Positions 54,745 to 63,147 of a stretch of DNA of 64,000 bases are shown one piece after another. Both the position numbers and the translations under genes were made by a program. Position 1 is the first letter of the stretch. Each line of letters begins with the position of its first letter. The stretch is from Streptomyces sp. LUP30 (GTDB lineage Bacteria; Actinomycetota; Actinomycetes; Streptomycetales; Streptomycetaceae): assembly GCF_001746365.1 (NCBI RefSeq), contig NZ_MJAJ01000014.1, positions 87,598 through 151,597 on the forward strand, written 5' to 3'. The notes under the pieces were generated by a model, which was not told the origin of the DNA, did not search any database, and saw only the letters and a program-made list of their open reading frames with translations.

Positions 54745-56513
54745 TGGGCGGCGCCAAGCAGGGGAAAGCCCGGTTCCGCGCGGACGACCTGTTCCAGGAA
54801 CTGCGCCGCGAGGCAGGGCAGGACCGGCCCGCCTACACGACACTCATCCGGCTCCTCACCGTGGGCGGCCGACTGCCCTACGCGGACGCGTCGGCGGGTC
54901 TGACCGAGCGCGAACGGCACCTGCTCCACGAAATCATGGGGGACGAACGGCTACGGCTGTCCGTTCCGTCCGCCGAGGACGGCGATCTCTTCGTCGCCTA
55001 CTCACGGCAGGGCAAGCTGTCCCTTCTCCTGCGCGACGAACTCGACGGGACGCCGGAGGCCGACCTTCTCGCGACGCTGCGCCTGGATGAGGCGGCGAGG
55101 GAACGGGCGGAGGAACGCCACACCGCCTGGCGGCAGGAAGAACTCATCGAACAGCGGGAACTGGACCGGATACTCCACGCATGGGAGAAGGAGGGCACGC
55201 TCACCGAGCGCCTCGGACAGGTCGTCGACTGGATCGACCGGGTCGAGACGGTTCTCGTCTATGTCGGCAGGCGGATCTACTCCAGGTCCGACGCGGCCAG
55301 CAACACCCTGCTGCGTGACAGGGTCCTCGCGGGACTTGCCGACGTACCCGTCGCCGACTGGCCGCGGGCCGACCGGCTCTTCGTGGCCGCGGCCCACTTG
55401 CTGTTCACCGCCGGAGGGCCGATCTGCTTCGAGGAGTTCAACGGGCGGCAGCTGAGCGCCCTTGGCCTGAGGACATGGCTGGTATCCCGTCTGCGCCGCT
55501 ACGCGGCGTCGCTGGGCGTTCCGGTCCAGTCCGACACGGCGGGACGCCCGTTTCAGGAGCTCGCGATGGAGACGGCCTCGCTCAGGACCGCGGTGAACGC
55601 CTCCGCAACGGTGTGCTTCCGCCGGATCTCCGCGCCGGCCTTCGGGAAACGGGAGGTCCTCGCGAAGGTCCCCGCCACGGAGCGGGCCCACGCCCTCCTT
55701 CCTCCGACCCTCGGCGACCTGGCGCGCGGGATTCCCGCCATGCGGAACCCCGCAGGACTGCCCGCCGAAGCGGTGGTCTCGCGAGCCGTCGTGGAGCTGG
55801 CGGCGGAGGGAGGAGACGTGGAAGAGCTGCTGGCGTCGATCGTCATGGCGGCCGTACGGGATCTGCGGGCCGACTACGGAATGACCAGCGCCGTCCGTGA
55901 TCTGACGCGGCTGCGGGCCGTGGCCCCCGACCGGACGTCCGGAGTGCTCGCTCTGCGCAAGCCCGACTTCTTCTGCTGCGTGCTCCCGCATCCCGACTTC
56001 GCCGGGCGGCGGCCGGAGCACGAGCTGGTCACCTTGCTGTGGTCGGTCAGTCAGCGCATGCAGTACAACCGGTGGCACTTCGTCCCGGGCAACTTCACTC
56101 GCGCGGAGGTGCCTGTCGACCGGCACTACTTCTTTCCCCCGACCATGCCCGACCTCGCCGAACACGCCCACCTCTGGCACGGCGGACATGTCGCCGCCGG
56201 TGTCCGCCATTCGATCAGGGCGCCGGGCGCACAGCTGTGGCGCGAGCCGCTCGCGGTGGGAGGCAACCACTACCGCGGTGGGTACGACATCCGTGTGGTC
56301 AGGACCGACGGGCCGCCCTTCACACGGGCTGATCTCTGGTCCGCCGTCCGCTACAGCGGCCTGGTCGACGCGTTCTGGCGTGCGGTCGCCGGCCTGGACC
56401 GTCCGCCGGTGATCTTCGGGTTCGACAAGGGATGGTACTGGTCCGGGGAGTGGAGGCGTCACCTCGGACCGGGCGCGGCCGACCGGCTGCCGGCACGGGA
56501 GTCGTCGAGATGA
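54744..56513 (+). CDS. Large uncharacterised protein, last gene of the aminomutase operon
   Basis: 589 residues from ATG 54744, overlapping the SET stop by 1 bp (TGATG). The N-terminal half is helical and charged (RRIYSRSDAASNTLL, RADRLFVAAAHLLFTAGGPI). The C-terminal half is richer in His, Trp and Tyr: WHFVPGNFTRAEVPVDRHYF, EHAHLWHGGHVAAGVRHSI, GGNHYRGGYDIRVVR and GFDKGWYWSGEWRRHLGPG, which could form a metal-containing active site. No TM or signal peptide. I do not recognise the family. It overlaps the convergent hydrolase gene by 55 bp. Confidence 0.75.
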   Translation: MGGAKQGKARFRADDLFQELRREAGQDRPAYTTLIRLLTVGGRLPYADASAGLTERERHLLHEIMGDERLRLSVPSAEDGDLFVAYSRQGKLSLLLRDELDGTPEADLLATLRLDEAARERAEERHTAWRQEELIEQRELDRILHAWEKEGTLTERLGQVVDWIDRVETVLVYVGRRIYSRSDAASNTLLRDRVLAGLADVPVADWPRADRLFVAAAHLLFTAGGPICFEEFNGRQLSALGLRTWLVSRLRRYAASLGVPVQSDTAGRPFQELAMETASLRTAVNASATVCFRRISAPAFGKREVLAKVPATERAHALLPPTLGDLARGIPAMRNPAGLPAEAVVSRAVVELAAEGGDVEELLASIVMAAVRDLRADYGMTSAVRDLTRLRAVAPDRTSGVLALRKPDFFCCVLPHPDFAGRRPEHELVTLLWSVSQRMQYNRWHFVPGNFTRAEVPVDRHYFFPPTMPDLAEHAHLWHGGHVAAGVRHSIRAPGAQLWREPLAVGGNHYRGGYDIRVVRTDGPPFTRADLWSAVRYSGLVDAFWRAVAGLDRPPVIFGFDKGWYWSGEWRRHLGPGAADRLPARESSR

Positions 56514-57268
56514 CGCGCGATGAGCTCGGTGCATACATCGGCGCACTCCAGAGGGAGCAGATGTCCGGCGCCGGGCACGACCGTCAGAGCGGCCTCGGGG
56601 ATACGGTCGGCCAGAAGCCTGGCGATGACATGGAAGTCGGGCAGATCGTGCTCGCCCACGACGACCGAGGTCCGTGCCGTGATCCGGTGCAGCCGGCCGA
56701 CGGCGTCGAGATCGGCCTCCCGGGGGTCGTCCGCACGCCAGTGGAAGCCGGTGTAGTCGGCGACCATCGCCTCGACTTGTCGGAACAGGGCGGGCGAGGA
56801 CCGGATCCCGCCGAAGACGTCGTGCGCGAGCCATGCGGCGCGCATCGCCTCGAGGGTGTCACCCACGGGGTCCCAGTCGAAGGAGAACCGGTGACCCCCG
56901 ACGTCGCTGCCCAGCAGACAGAGAGACTCCACCCGCTCCGGATGGGCCGTCGCGAAGTTGACCGCGATCCTGCCTCCCATCGACAGCCCGACCAGATGGG
57001 TCCTGGCGATCCCCAGATGGTCGAGCACACTCCGCAGATCGTCGGCGGGGCAGTAGAAGCCGGTGGGGACCGATGACCGTCCGAATCCCCGGCAGTCGTA
57101 GGCGACCACCTGGAAGCGGCTTCGCAAGCGCTCGATCTGCGGGTACCAGAGACGGTGGTCGAGGGTGAACCCATGGAGGAGGACCAGAGCCTCACCCGTG
57201 CCTGCCGTCCTGAAGAAGAGGTGGCCTCCGTTGTGCTCCACACGGCCCGTGCCTCTCGCGGGCCTCAT
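56459..57268 (-). CDS. Alpha/beta hydrolase
   Basis: 269 residues. Oxyanion strand ALVLLHGFTLDHRLW, nucleophile elbow LVGLSMGGRIAV, catalytic Asp in VVVGEHDLPDF and catalytic His in GAGHLLPLE. Typical cytosolic esterase/peroxidase-fold member. It is convergent with the operon's last gene (55-bp overlap) and divergent from the NUDIX gene 78 bp away. Its substrate may be the operon product, which is inference. Confidence 0.85.
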   Translation of the reverse strand: MRPARGTGRVEHNGGHLFFRTAGTGEALVLLHGFTLDHRLWYPQIERLRSRFQVVAYDCRGFGRSSVPTGFYCPADDLRSVLDHLGIARTHLVGLSMGGRIAVNFATAHPERVESLCLLGSDVGGHRFSFDWDPVGDTLEAMRAAWLAHDVFGGIRSSPALFRQVEAMVADYTGFHWRADDPREADLDAVGRLHRITARTSVVVGEHDLPDFHVIARLLADRIPEAALTVVPGAGHLLPLECADVCTELIARHLDDSRAGSRSAAPGPR

Positions 57269-57346
57269 GCCTGCGGCCCGGGTGCGTGGGACTCACGGAG
57301 CTCCGGGGCGACGGCCCGGAAACGCGAGAGTGAGGAGGGAGCTGTG

Positions 57347-58351
57347 GTGCAGTCGGCAGCAGGAGCGTCGTACCGGGAGAGGGCGGCGCGGATACTGAGA
57401 GCCGTTCCACCGATCTCGGAGCCGGCCATCGGCCCGGCGGAACTGGCGCGGCGTGCGGGGCTGGACGAGCGGGACGCTCCCCGAGCCGAGGCCGCGATGG
57501 CCGTGCTCGGGGTCCTCGGTGTGCTCGAGCTCCGGACGAGCGGGCAAGGGGAACCGCTGTTCAGGGCCGCGACCCCGATCGCGCACGGTTGCATTCGAAG
57601 TCTCGCGGAGCACCTCGACCAGGGGATGGCGGTCTTCCTCAACTGGGGGAGGGCCGAAGCCGGCGCCGATTCATCGGCCGACGGTTCGGCGGTCCTGTCG
57701 GGCCCCCGGTTCCTGTTCGCCATGGAGAGCCGCCGCTTCGCGGAGACGGGGACCTCCGCCTCGCCGCTGGCCGCTGCCGAGATCGCCCAGGTCGTCATCA
57801 AGGAAGGAGCGGCACCCGGAGGGGAGAGCCGGTATCTGGTGCAGTACGACGCACGGTCGCGCCAGTACCAGCTGATCGGCGGCCATCGCCGCCCGGACGA
57901 CGGGACGATCGAGCACACCGTCATCAGGGAACTGGAGGAGGAACTCACCGACTTCTCCTTCCATCAGGACAGCGACACGGTCACCGTTCTCCGGCGGTTC
58001 GAACGGCTGGCGGTCTCCCGTACCTCGGGGATTCTCACCCGCTACCGCATCGTGCTCTTCCATCTGCGGACCCGCCGCGAACGGATCGTGCTGGGGCCCG
58101 CCGACCGTTGGGTCAGCGAACGTGAACTGAACAGCGGGAGGGCCGACGACGGCAGGCGCATCCTGTTCTCGGCGCTCACCGACCTCGCCGGCGGTCTGGC
58201 GGGGCTCGAGCCGGCCGTCCCGGCCGTCCTGGCCGCCCCGGCCGGCGCGGGGCCGCCCCGCTGGGGTCTCGTCCGGCGGCATCCCTGGGAGGCGATGGGA
58301 CTGGTCCTCGGGCTGCTCGGACTTGCCGTGTCGATCCTCCAGTTGCTGTGA
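57347..58351 (+). CDS. Winged-helix / NUDIX / C-terminal-TM protein
   Basis: 334 residues from GTG 57347 (GGAGGG seven bases upstream; GTG 57344 also possible). The N-terminal 75 or so look like a winged helix (ELARRAGLDERDAPRAEAAM). A NUDIX-like domain follows (YLVQYDARSRQYQLIGGHRR ... HTVIRELEEELTDF) with the G and REL-EEL parts of the Nudix box. The last 21 residues form a hydrophobic tail (MGLVLGLLGLAVSILQLL). This order resembles the SMODS-associated NUDIX proteins of nucleotide-signalling defence systems, but no cyclase is nearby. Probably hydrolyses or binds a nucleotide ligand at the membrane. Confidence 0.6.
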   Translation: MQSAAGASYRERAARILRAVPPISEPAIGPAELARRAGLDERDAPRAEAAMAVLGVLGVLELRTSGQGEPLFRAATPIAHGCIRSLAEHLDQGMAVFLNWGRAEAGADSSADGSAVLSGPRFLFAMESRRFAETGTSASPLAAAEIAQVVIKEGAAPGGESRYLVQYDARSRQYQLIGGHRRPDDGTIEHTVIRELEEELTDFSFHQDSDTVTVLRRFERLAVSRTSGILTRYRIVLFHLRTRRERIVLGPADRWVSERELNSGRADDGRRILFSALTDLAGGLAGLEPAVPAVLAAPAGAGPPRWGLVRRHPWEAMGLVLGLLGLAVSILQLL

Positions 58352-58380
58352 CCCGCCGCCGTGAGACCGGCCGGGGCGGT

Positions 58381-59448
58381 TCACGGACCGGCCGCCAGGG
58401 CGCGGATGTCCTCGTCGACAGGGAGCCCGTGCTCCCGCGCCAGTTCCGCCGCGAACACGGCGGCGGCGCGGGCGGCCTGGGTGTCGCCCAGGCCGGTATG
58501 ACAGCGGGCCATCTCCGCGTGCACCTGCATACCGGTCCGGCGATGGCCACTGGCCGACAGCCTTTCCCAGGCGCGTACGAGAAGATCCAGGGCCTCCGTG
58601 AAGTTCCCGCAGTCGCGTTCCAGGATGGCCAGATTGGCGATCCCCAACGCCTTCCCGTGCTCGTCCCCCAGTTCCTCCGCCGAGGCGATCCGACGATGCA
58701 GAAGCTCCCTGGCCTCTTCCAGCCGACCGAGCCTGCGCAGCAGCGACGCCTTGTTGGCCATGAGGCGTCCGGAGCCCAACGCGTCACCCACTTGCTCGAA
58801 AGCGGACTGCGCCGACTCGTATTCGGCCAAGGCCTCGTCCAGGCGACCCAGACTCTTCAGGGCGAGACCCGCGTTCATGCGGGAGTTCCCGATGCCCCGG
58901 AAATCTCCTGCCAGGCGGGCCAGTTCACGTTGGCGTGCATACAGGCCCAGCGCGTCCTCGTACCGGCCGGTCTCGAGTGCGATGTTCCCCATGTTCCCGA
59001 CACACTGCGCCTGCCCCATGACGAAGCCGGTGCGCTCGTTGAGAGACATCGCGCGCAGTTGTAGGCGCAGCGCCTCGTCGTAGTCTCCCAACGACTTGTG
59101 CGCCAGCGCCAGATTGCCGAGATGGGCCGCCAGGGCGCGCTCGTCCGCGATCAGCTCGGCCGCGGACGACGCCTCGCCGAGGAGTTCCCTTTCCTCGCTC
59201 GGCGTCATCCTCAGCGTGATGAAGAAGGTGCCCACGTCGACGATCCGGCTCAGCAGCTCCGCGTACTGCTGGTCCGACCGGCTCAGCCGGATCATCGAGC
59301 GAATCGCCTGGGCCACGTTCTGCCAGTCGTCCTCGACACTGAGCGCGGCGCGGCGCATGTCGCCCAGGTCGGAGATCCTCCTCGTCCGCTCCAGGAGCCC
59401 GAGGAAATGCCTGGCGTGCCGGATCTCGGCCTGTCGCAGCAGGGTCAC
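58381..59448 (-). CDS. TPR-repeat protein coupled to the NB-ARC gene
   Basis: 355 residues from GTG 59448, overlapping the NB-ARC stop (GTGA). Seven or so TPR units, e.g. HLGNLALAHKSLGDYDEALR, CVGNMGNIALETGRYEDALG, SRMNAGLALKSLGRLDEALA and ANKASLLRRLGRLEEARELL. Likely the ligand-sensing or partner arm of the NB-ARC protein, split off as a separate chain, since STAND proteins usually carry TPRs C-terminally. Confidence 0.8.
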   Translation of the reverse strand: MTLLRQAEIRHARHFLGLLERTRRISDLGDMRRAALSVEDDWQNVAQAIRSMIRLSRSDQQYAELLSRIVDVGTFFITLRMTPSEERELLGEASSAAELIADERALAAHLGNLALAHKSLGDYDEALRLQLRAMSLNERTGFVMGQAQCVGNMGNIALETGRYEDALGLYARQRELARLAGDFRGIGNSRMNAGLALKSLGRLDEALAEYESAQSAFEQVGDALGSGRLMANKASLLRRLGRLEEARELLHRRIASAEELGDEHGKALGIANLAILERDCGNFTEALDLLVRAWERLSASGHRRTGMQVHAEMARCHTGLGDTQAARAAAVFAAELAREHGLPVDEDIRALAAGP

Positions 59449-61712
59449 GGCGCGGACTCCAGGAGGTCGCGGGCGTGGGCCGCGAGCAGGCTGTGCAGCC
59501 AGTACCGGTTTATTGAACTCGTGGGCTCCAGCAGACCCCGGTCCAGCAGCCTGCGCAGCGGCCGCCAGATCTGTTCGGACTCCCAGATCGCGGCGATCGC
59601 AGCGGTGTCGAAGGTCGCCGGCTTCGCCGCCATGACCCCGAGCATCGCGAACCGGTCCCGGTCGGCCGGGTCCAGGAGCGAGGTGCTCTGTCGGAGCAGC
59701 GCCTCCACCGTGGGCAGTACGCCCTCCTGGGCGTCGAACCGGTCCGTGGGTGCACGCGAGGCGAGCACCGATCGCAGGGAGAGCACGTCGGCGACGATCG
59801 ACGACAGGTCGAACCCCCGTCTCAGCTCGGTCTCCAGGAGGCGGCCGGCCACCCGGATCGCCAGCGGTGAACCTTCCAGCTCACCGAGGATGCAGGCCGC
59901 CGTTTCCGGGTGCTCCCGCGTCATCCGCGGCGCTGTCCTGCGCAGCAGATCCCCGGCGGACTGTTCGTCGAGCGGCCCGACCACCACGATCTCCGACTCG
60001 TCGTGGGCGAGGAGTTCCGCCACGGAGGTGAGTCTCGTGCCGAACACCACGGTCGACCGCGGACCACCCACGTCGAAGCACAGGGCGTGCTCGACGTCCC
60101 AGACATCGTCCACGATCAGCAGCGCGGTTCGGTCCCGCAGCAGCCAGCGCACCTCCTCGGCCAGGTTCTGCCGGCTCGCCGGGGTACCGCGTTCACCCAC
60201 CAGCCCGTCCCGCCAGGACTGCAGACAGTCAGCGAGGGACGGTGCCGGTCCCAGCGCTGTCCACAGCACGTGATCGAACGAGTTCCGCACGGTGGGGTCG
60301 TTGGCCAGGGCCGCCAGCAGCGTCGTCTTCCCGATACCGGGCAGACCGCGGATCACCTGGCGGACCGGCCGTGCCACGGTGAGCGAGGCCAGCAGTTCGC
60401 CGACGAGTCCGGACCTGCCGATCATGGACCATGGTCGGGTGGGAAGGACATGCCGCTCGGACGTTCCCCCCGGGCAGACGGGCGGTGCGGTGACCGGGGT
60501 GGCACGGTGGTCGACGACCGGGACCAGGTCCATGAAGCGGCCGACGGCGCTGGCCGCCAGCCGCAGGAACCAGTCCCGTTCCTTCGGCCGGTCCGAGGTC
60601 GCGCCGGTGAACCGCAGCGCGGTGCCGACCAGCGACAGCAGCCATTGTCGGCGCCATTCCGGCTGGAGACCGGATCCCTTGAGCCACCGGGCGCAAGCGT
60701 CCGACACCTCCGTGAGAACCGCGGCCAGCCAGCCGGGCAGCATCGCCAGCCGGCCCTGCTCGGGCTGGACCAGCGCATCGATCAGGGCCGACCGTTCCAA
60801 GTCGCCGAGCACTTCCAGGGCCTGCTCGGTGATGTGCAGGACGAGTCCGACCGGATCGCGCGTCAGCGCTCCGTCCGGCTCGTACCGGGCCAGATCGAGC
60901 AGGTGGAAGAGCGTTCCGCAGAGGCTGGGCCGCACCCGTACCAACACGTTCTCGGGACGCAGGTTGCCGTGCGCCTTTCCGGCGAGCACCCGTACGGTGA
61001 CCTCGTCACCGTAGAAGGCACCCTCCAGGAGGGCGAACGGATTGGGTGCGCGGCCGCCGTCGCCGTCCAGGGTGATCCAGTCGCCGGTGTGCGTCGCGGA
61101 CAACTGGTGCAGCACGGTCCCGGACTCGATCCGCTCCGGCAGGTGCCGCCGGACGAAGTCGGCGACGCTCAGCGGCCGAGCGGCGGTTCGGGGACGTTCG
61201 ACCCATTCATCGAGAATCCCGCCGACCAGCTGACCGCACGCCCGCGCGAACTCCCGGGGATCACACGGGGTCCGGCCGCCGGGGGAGGCCGGTCCGCCCA
61301 GCATGGTGCGCAGCAGAACCCCGAGCGCCTCGACGTCCTCGGAGTCGTCGCCGGCGATCGTCTCGAAGACGATCCACGAGCCGTCGTCGACCCGGATCGG
61401 TTCGTTCACCAGCGCGGACAGATGATCGGCTGCGAAGGCGACCGGCGCCTCGTCGTAGGCACGGCGATGCCTGGCGAAAGCGGCTTCGCCAAGGGGCCCT
61501 TCCCCCTTCGGAACCACCTTCAGGACGAGGCGGGTGGTCCGCTGGTCATCGGTCTCGAAGACGATCGCCGACCGTACCCGGTCGCCGCCGCCCGACAGCC
61601 AACGGTCCAGCTCGTAGTGGCGCCTCAGAAGGGTCGCCGACTCGTGGAGAGCTTGTGCCGGCAGCGGCCCGAGGCCCGCAGCAAGATCAGGACCAACGTG
61701 CGGACCCCGCAT
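59445..61712 (-). CDS. Kinase-like domain fused to NB-ARC STAND ATPase
   Basis: 755 residues from ATG 61712 (GGGAGG upstream). Residues 1-400 are paralogous to the kinase-like protein at 40140: YELDRWLSGGG, RLVLKVVPKGEG, KAHGNLRPENVLVRV (about 245), HLLDLARYEPDGALTRDPV, LKGSGLQPEWRRQWLLSL. The catalytic Asp of HGD is Asn here, so this copy is probably a pseudokinase. Residues 430-755 are NB-ARC: Walker A GLPGIGKTT (about 460), Walker B LLIVDDVWD, STVVFGTRL, GSPLAIRVAG and a winged-helix-like end. It forms a split STAND system with the coupled TPR gene. Confidence 0.82.
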   Translation of the reverse strand: MRGPHVGPDLAAGLGPLPAQALHESATLLRRHYELDRWLSGGGDRVRSAIVFETDDQRTTRLVLKVVPKGEGPLGEAAFARHRRAYDEAPVAFAADHLSALVNEPIRVDDGSWIVFETIAGDDSEDVEALGVLLRTMLGGPASPGGRTPCDPREFARACGQLVGGILDEWVERPRTAARPLSVADFVRRHLPERIESGTVLHQLSATHTGDWITLDGDGGRAPNPFALLEGAFYGDEVTVRVLAGKAHGNLRPENVLVRVRPSLCGTLFHLLDLARYEPDGALTRDPVGLVLHITEQALEVLGDLERSALIDALVQPEQGRLAMLPGWLAAVLTEVSDACARWLKGSGLQPEWRRQWLLSLVGTALRFTGATSDRPKERDWFLRLAASAVGRFMDLVPVVDHRATPVTAPPVCPGGTSERHVLPTRPWSMIGRSGLVGELLASLTVARPVRQVIRGLPGIGKTTLLAALANDPTVRNSFDHVLWTALGPAPSLADCLQSWRDGLVGERGTPASRQNLAEEVRWLLRDRTALLIVDDVWDVEHALCFDVGGPRSTVVFGTRLTSVAELLAHDESEIVVVGPLDEQSAGDLLRRTAPRMTREHPETAACILGELEGSPLAIRVAGRLLETELRRGFDLSSIVADVLSLRSVLASRAPTDRFDAQEGVLPTVEALLRQSTSLLDPADRDRFAMLGVMAAKPATFDTAAIAAIWESEQIWRPLRRLLDRGLLEPTSSINRYWLHSLLAAHARDLLESAP

Positions 61713-62049
61713 CGCACCTCCCAGCGCCTGCCGTGCAAGCTTACCGTGCGGCCTCTGGGGGTAGGGGAGTTGAGCGGCTGAGAGTGACGCGGGTCAGCGA
61801 TGTCCGGCCGTCGCCAGTGGTGACCCCACCCGGTGAGCCGTGCCGTCGGCATCGACGTAGGAGCTGTGGCGCCTGGACCGGCAGGAACGCTGCGGATTCC
61901 GCATCTGCGAGAAACCCGACAGCAAACCGCTGCTGCCCCAGGGCACCACGGCGTACAAGAAGCACCCGTACCACGGCGACCGCTACGAACTCCTCGACCG
62001 CGACCAGCGCAACCTGTCCTTCGCCAAACCTCGCAGCAACAACGCCTCG

Positions 62050-62197
62050 AGGAGACGGCCGGTCACCAGGGTTGCCGTCATCTTCGACGGCCGCTCGAAG
62101 TCACCGATCCCGACCTGCTGCGCCGCACCCTCGTCCAAGGCCTGCGCAAGGCCATGGCTTCGGCTGCGGCCTGATGACCCCGCATCCCCACCCCTGA
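62050..62197 (+). pseudogene. cas6e: cas6e (type I-E CRISPR endoribonuclease) 3' remnant
   Basis: Three frames together give the end of Cas6e: RVAVIFDGR in one, LEVTDPDLLRRTLVQGL in the next, and HGFGCGLMTPHPHP in a third, matching the FDGRLxVTDPxLL...GlGKAhgFGCGLMT pattern of Cas6e. At least two single-base losses have destroyed it. No other cas gene or repeat array accompanies it. The preceding 61850-62040 (RLDRQERCGFRICEKPDSKP, HPYHGDRYELLDRDQRNLSF) reads as protein but is unassigned. Confidence 0.6.
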
Positions 62198-62209
62198 CAC
62201 CGTCGGACG

Positions 62210-62415
62210 AAACCGGTGACGACCGTCGGCTGGGTGCCGAGCCCACGGCTTGCGGCGATAGCGTCGGCCAGGCGCTGCATCGCAGGGAGCGGCGCCTCCT
62301 CCCGCTGCACCATGTGGTAGAGGCCGCCGTACTTCCGGCAGAGGCGGCGCAACAGGAAGCTCTTGCCAGTACGTCGTCGGCCGTAGAAGCCCGACGGCGG
62401 CAGCACGCGTTTCAC
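62210..62415 (-). pseudogene. P-loop ATPase (ATPase_2-like), N-terminal fragment
   Basis: From ATG 62415: MKRVLPPSGFYGRRRTGKSF, LLRRLCRKYGGLYH. The P-loop GRRRTGKS and following helix fit archaeal-type ATPase_2/DUF234 proteins, normally 400 residues or more. The reading then becomes the antisense of the cas6e remnant, so it is truncated at a rearrangement junction. Confidence 0.5.
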
Positions 62416-62484
62416 TGCTCGTCTCGACGCGCTCCCGGGCAGGGTCGTCGTGGATGGTGTCGGGGGGTGCCCGTATGGGTTTCG

Positions 62485-62790
62485 TCAACCTGTGGGGGCG
62501 GGTTGGGGTTCGTAGAAGGTGCCGTCGCGGAGCATCGCGAAGAGCACGTCGGTTCGTCGTCTCGCGAGGCAGAGGAGGGCTTGGGTGTGGTGCTTGCCCT
62601 GAGCGATTTTCTTGTCGTAGTAGGCCCGCGTGACCGGGTCGGCCAGGGCCGCGAACATGGACAGGAAGAAGGCCCGCCTGAACTGCTTGTTTCCACGCCG
62701 GAAGGGTTGTTCGCCGCGGATCGACGAGCCCGAGCTGCGGGTCGCTGGAGCGAGTCCGGCGTAAGCGGCGAGGTGGGCGGGTCGAGGATG
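62485..62790 (-). mobile_element. IS110-family transposase, 3' remnant
   Basis: The minus frame ending at TGA 62485-62487 reads AAYAGLAPATRSSGSSIRGE, GNKQFRRAFFLSMFAALADP, VTRAYYDKKIAQGKHHTQAL and CLARRRTDVLFAMLRDGTFY, the C-terminal Transposase_20 region of IS110 elements. The N-terminal RuvC-like domain is absent. Confidence 0.75.
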
Positions 62791-63147
62791 GCTGGTCGTA
62801 TAGGACGATGGTGGTCACCTCGCCGCCTCGGGAGCCCGCGTGGTGGCGGTGACGGCCTGGTGGGTGCGGGTGAGGTGGCGTGGACGAGGGCCCAGGCGGC
62901 CAGGTCGTCGTCGGCGGGCTGGTCGAGGATGTGCTTCTGGGCCGCCCCTCGCCAGTCAATCGGCGGCGTGCTGCGGCATGCCGACGCTCCGATGGTCCTC
63001 GATCGCCTTCAGCTGTCCGGCGTCGACGTGCTCGCGCAGGCACTGCGATAACTTCGGAAAGCGGCCGGTCCGGTCCGCGGCAGGCGGCGTCCGGCGGACG
63101 TCGGCGTGCTCCAGGAGTCCTGACATGCGCTGCCCAACGCCCGCAAG

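Noticed and set aside
59910..61781. 623-codon open frame antisense to the kinase-like/NB-ARC gene
   Set aside because: Shadow of the minus-strand gene, whose Walker and kinase motifs are in the other frame.
62860..63126. Minus-strand peptide RFPKLSQCLREHV... as a ribosomal-peptide precursor
   Set aside because: No ribosome site at its ATG (63126) and no core-peptide features; more likely a frame-damaged gene coupled to the small ORF upstream.
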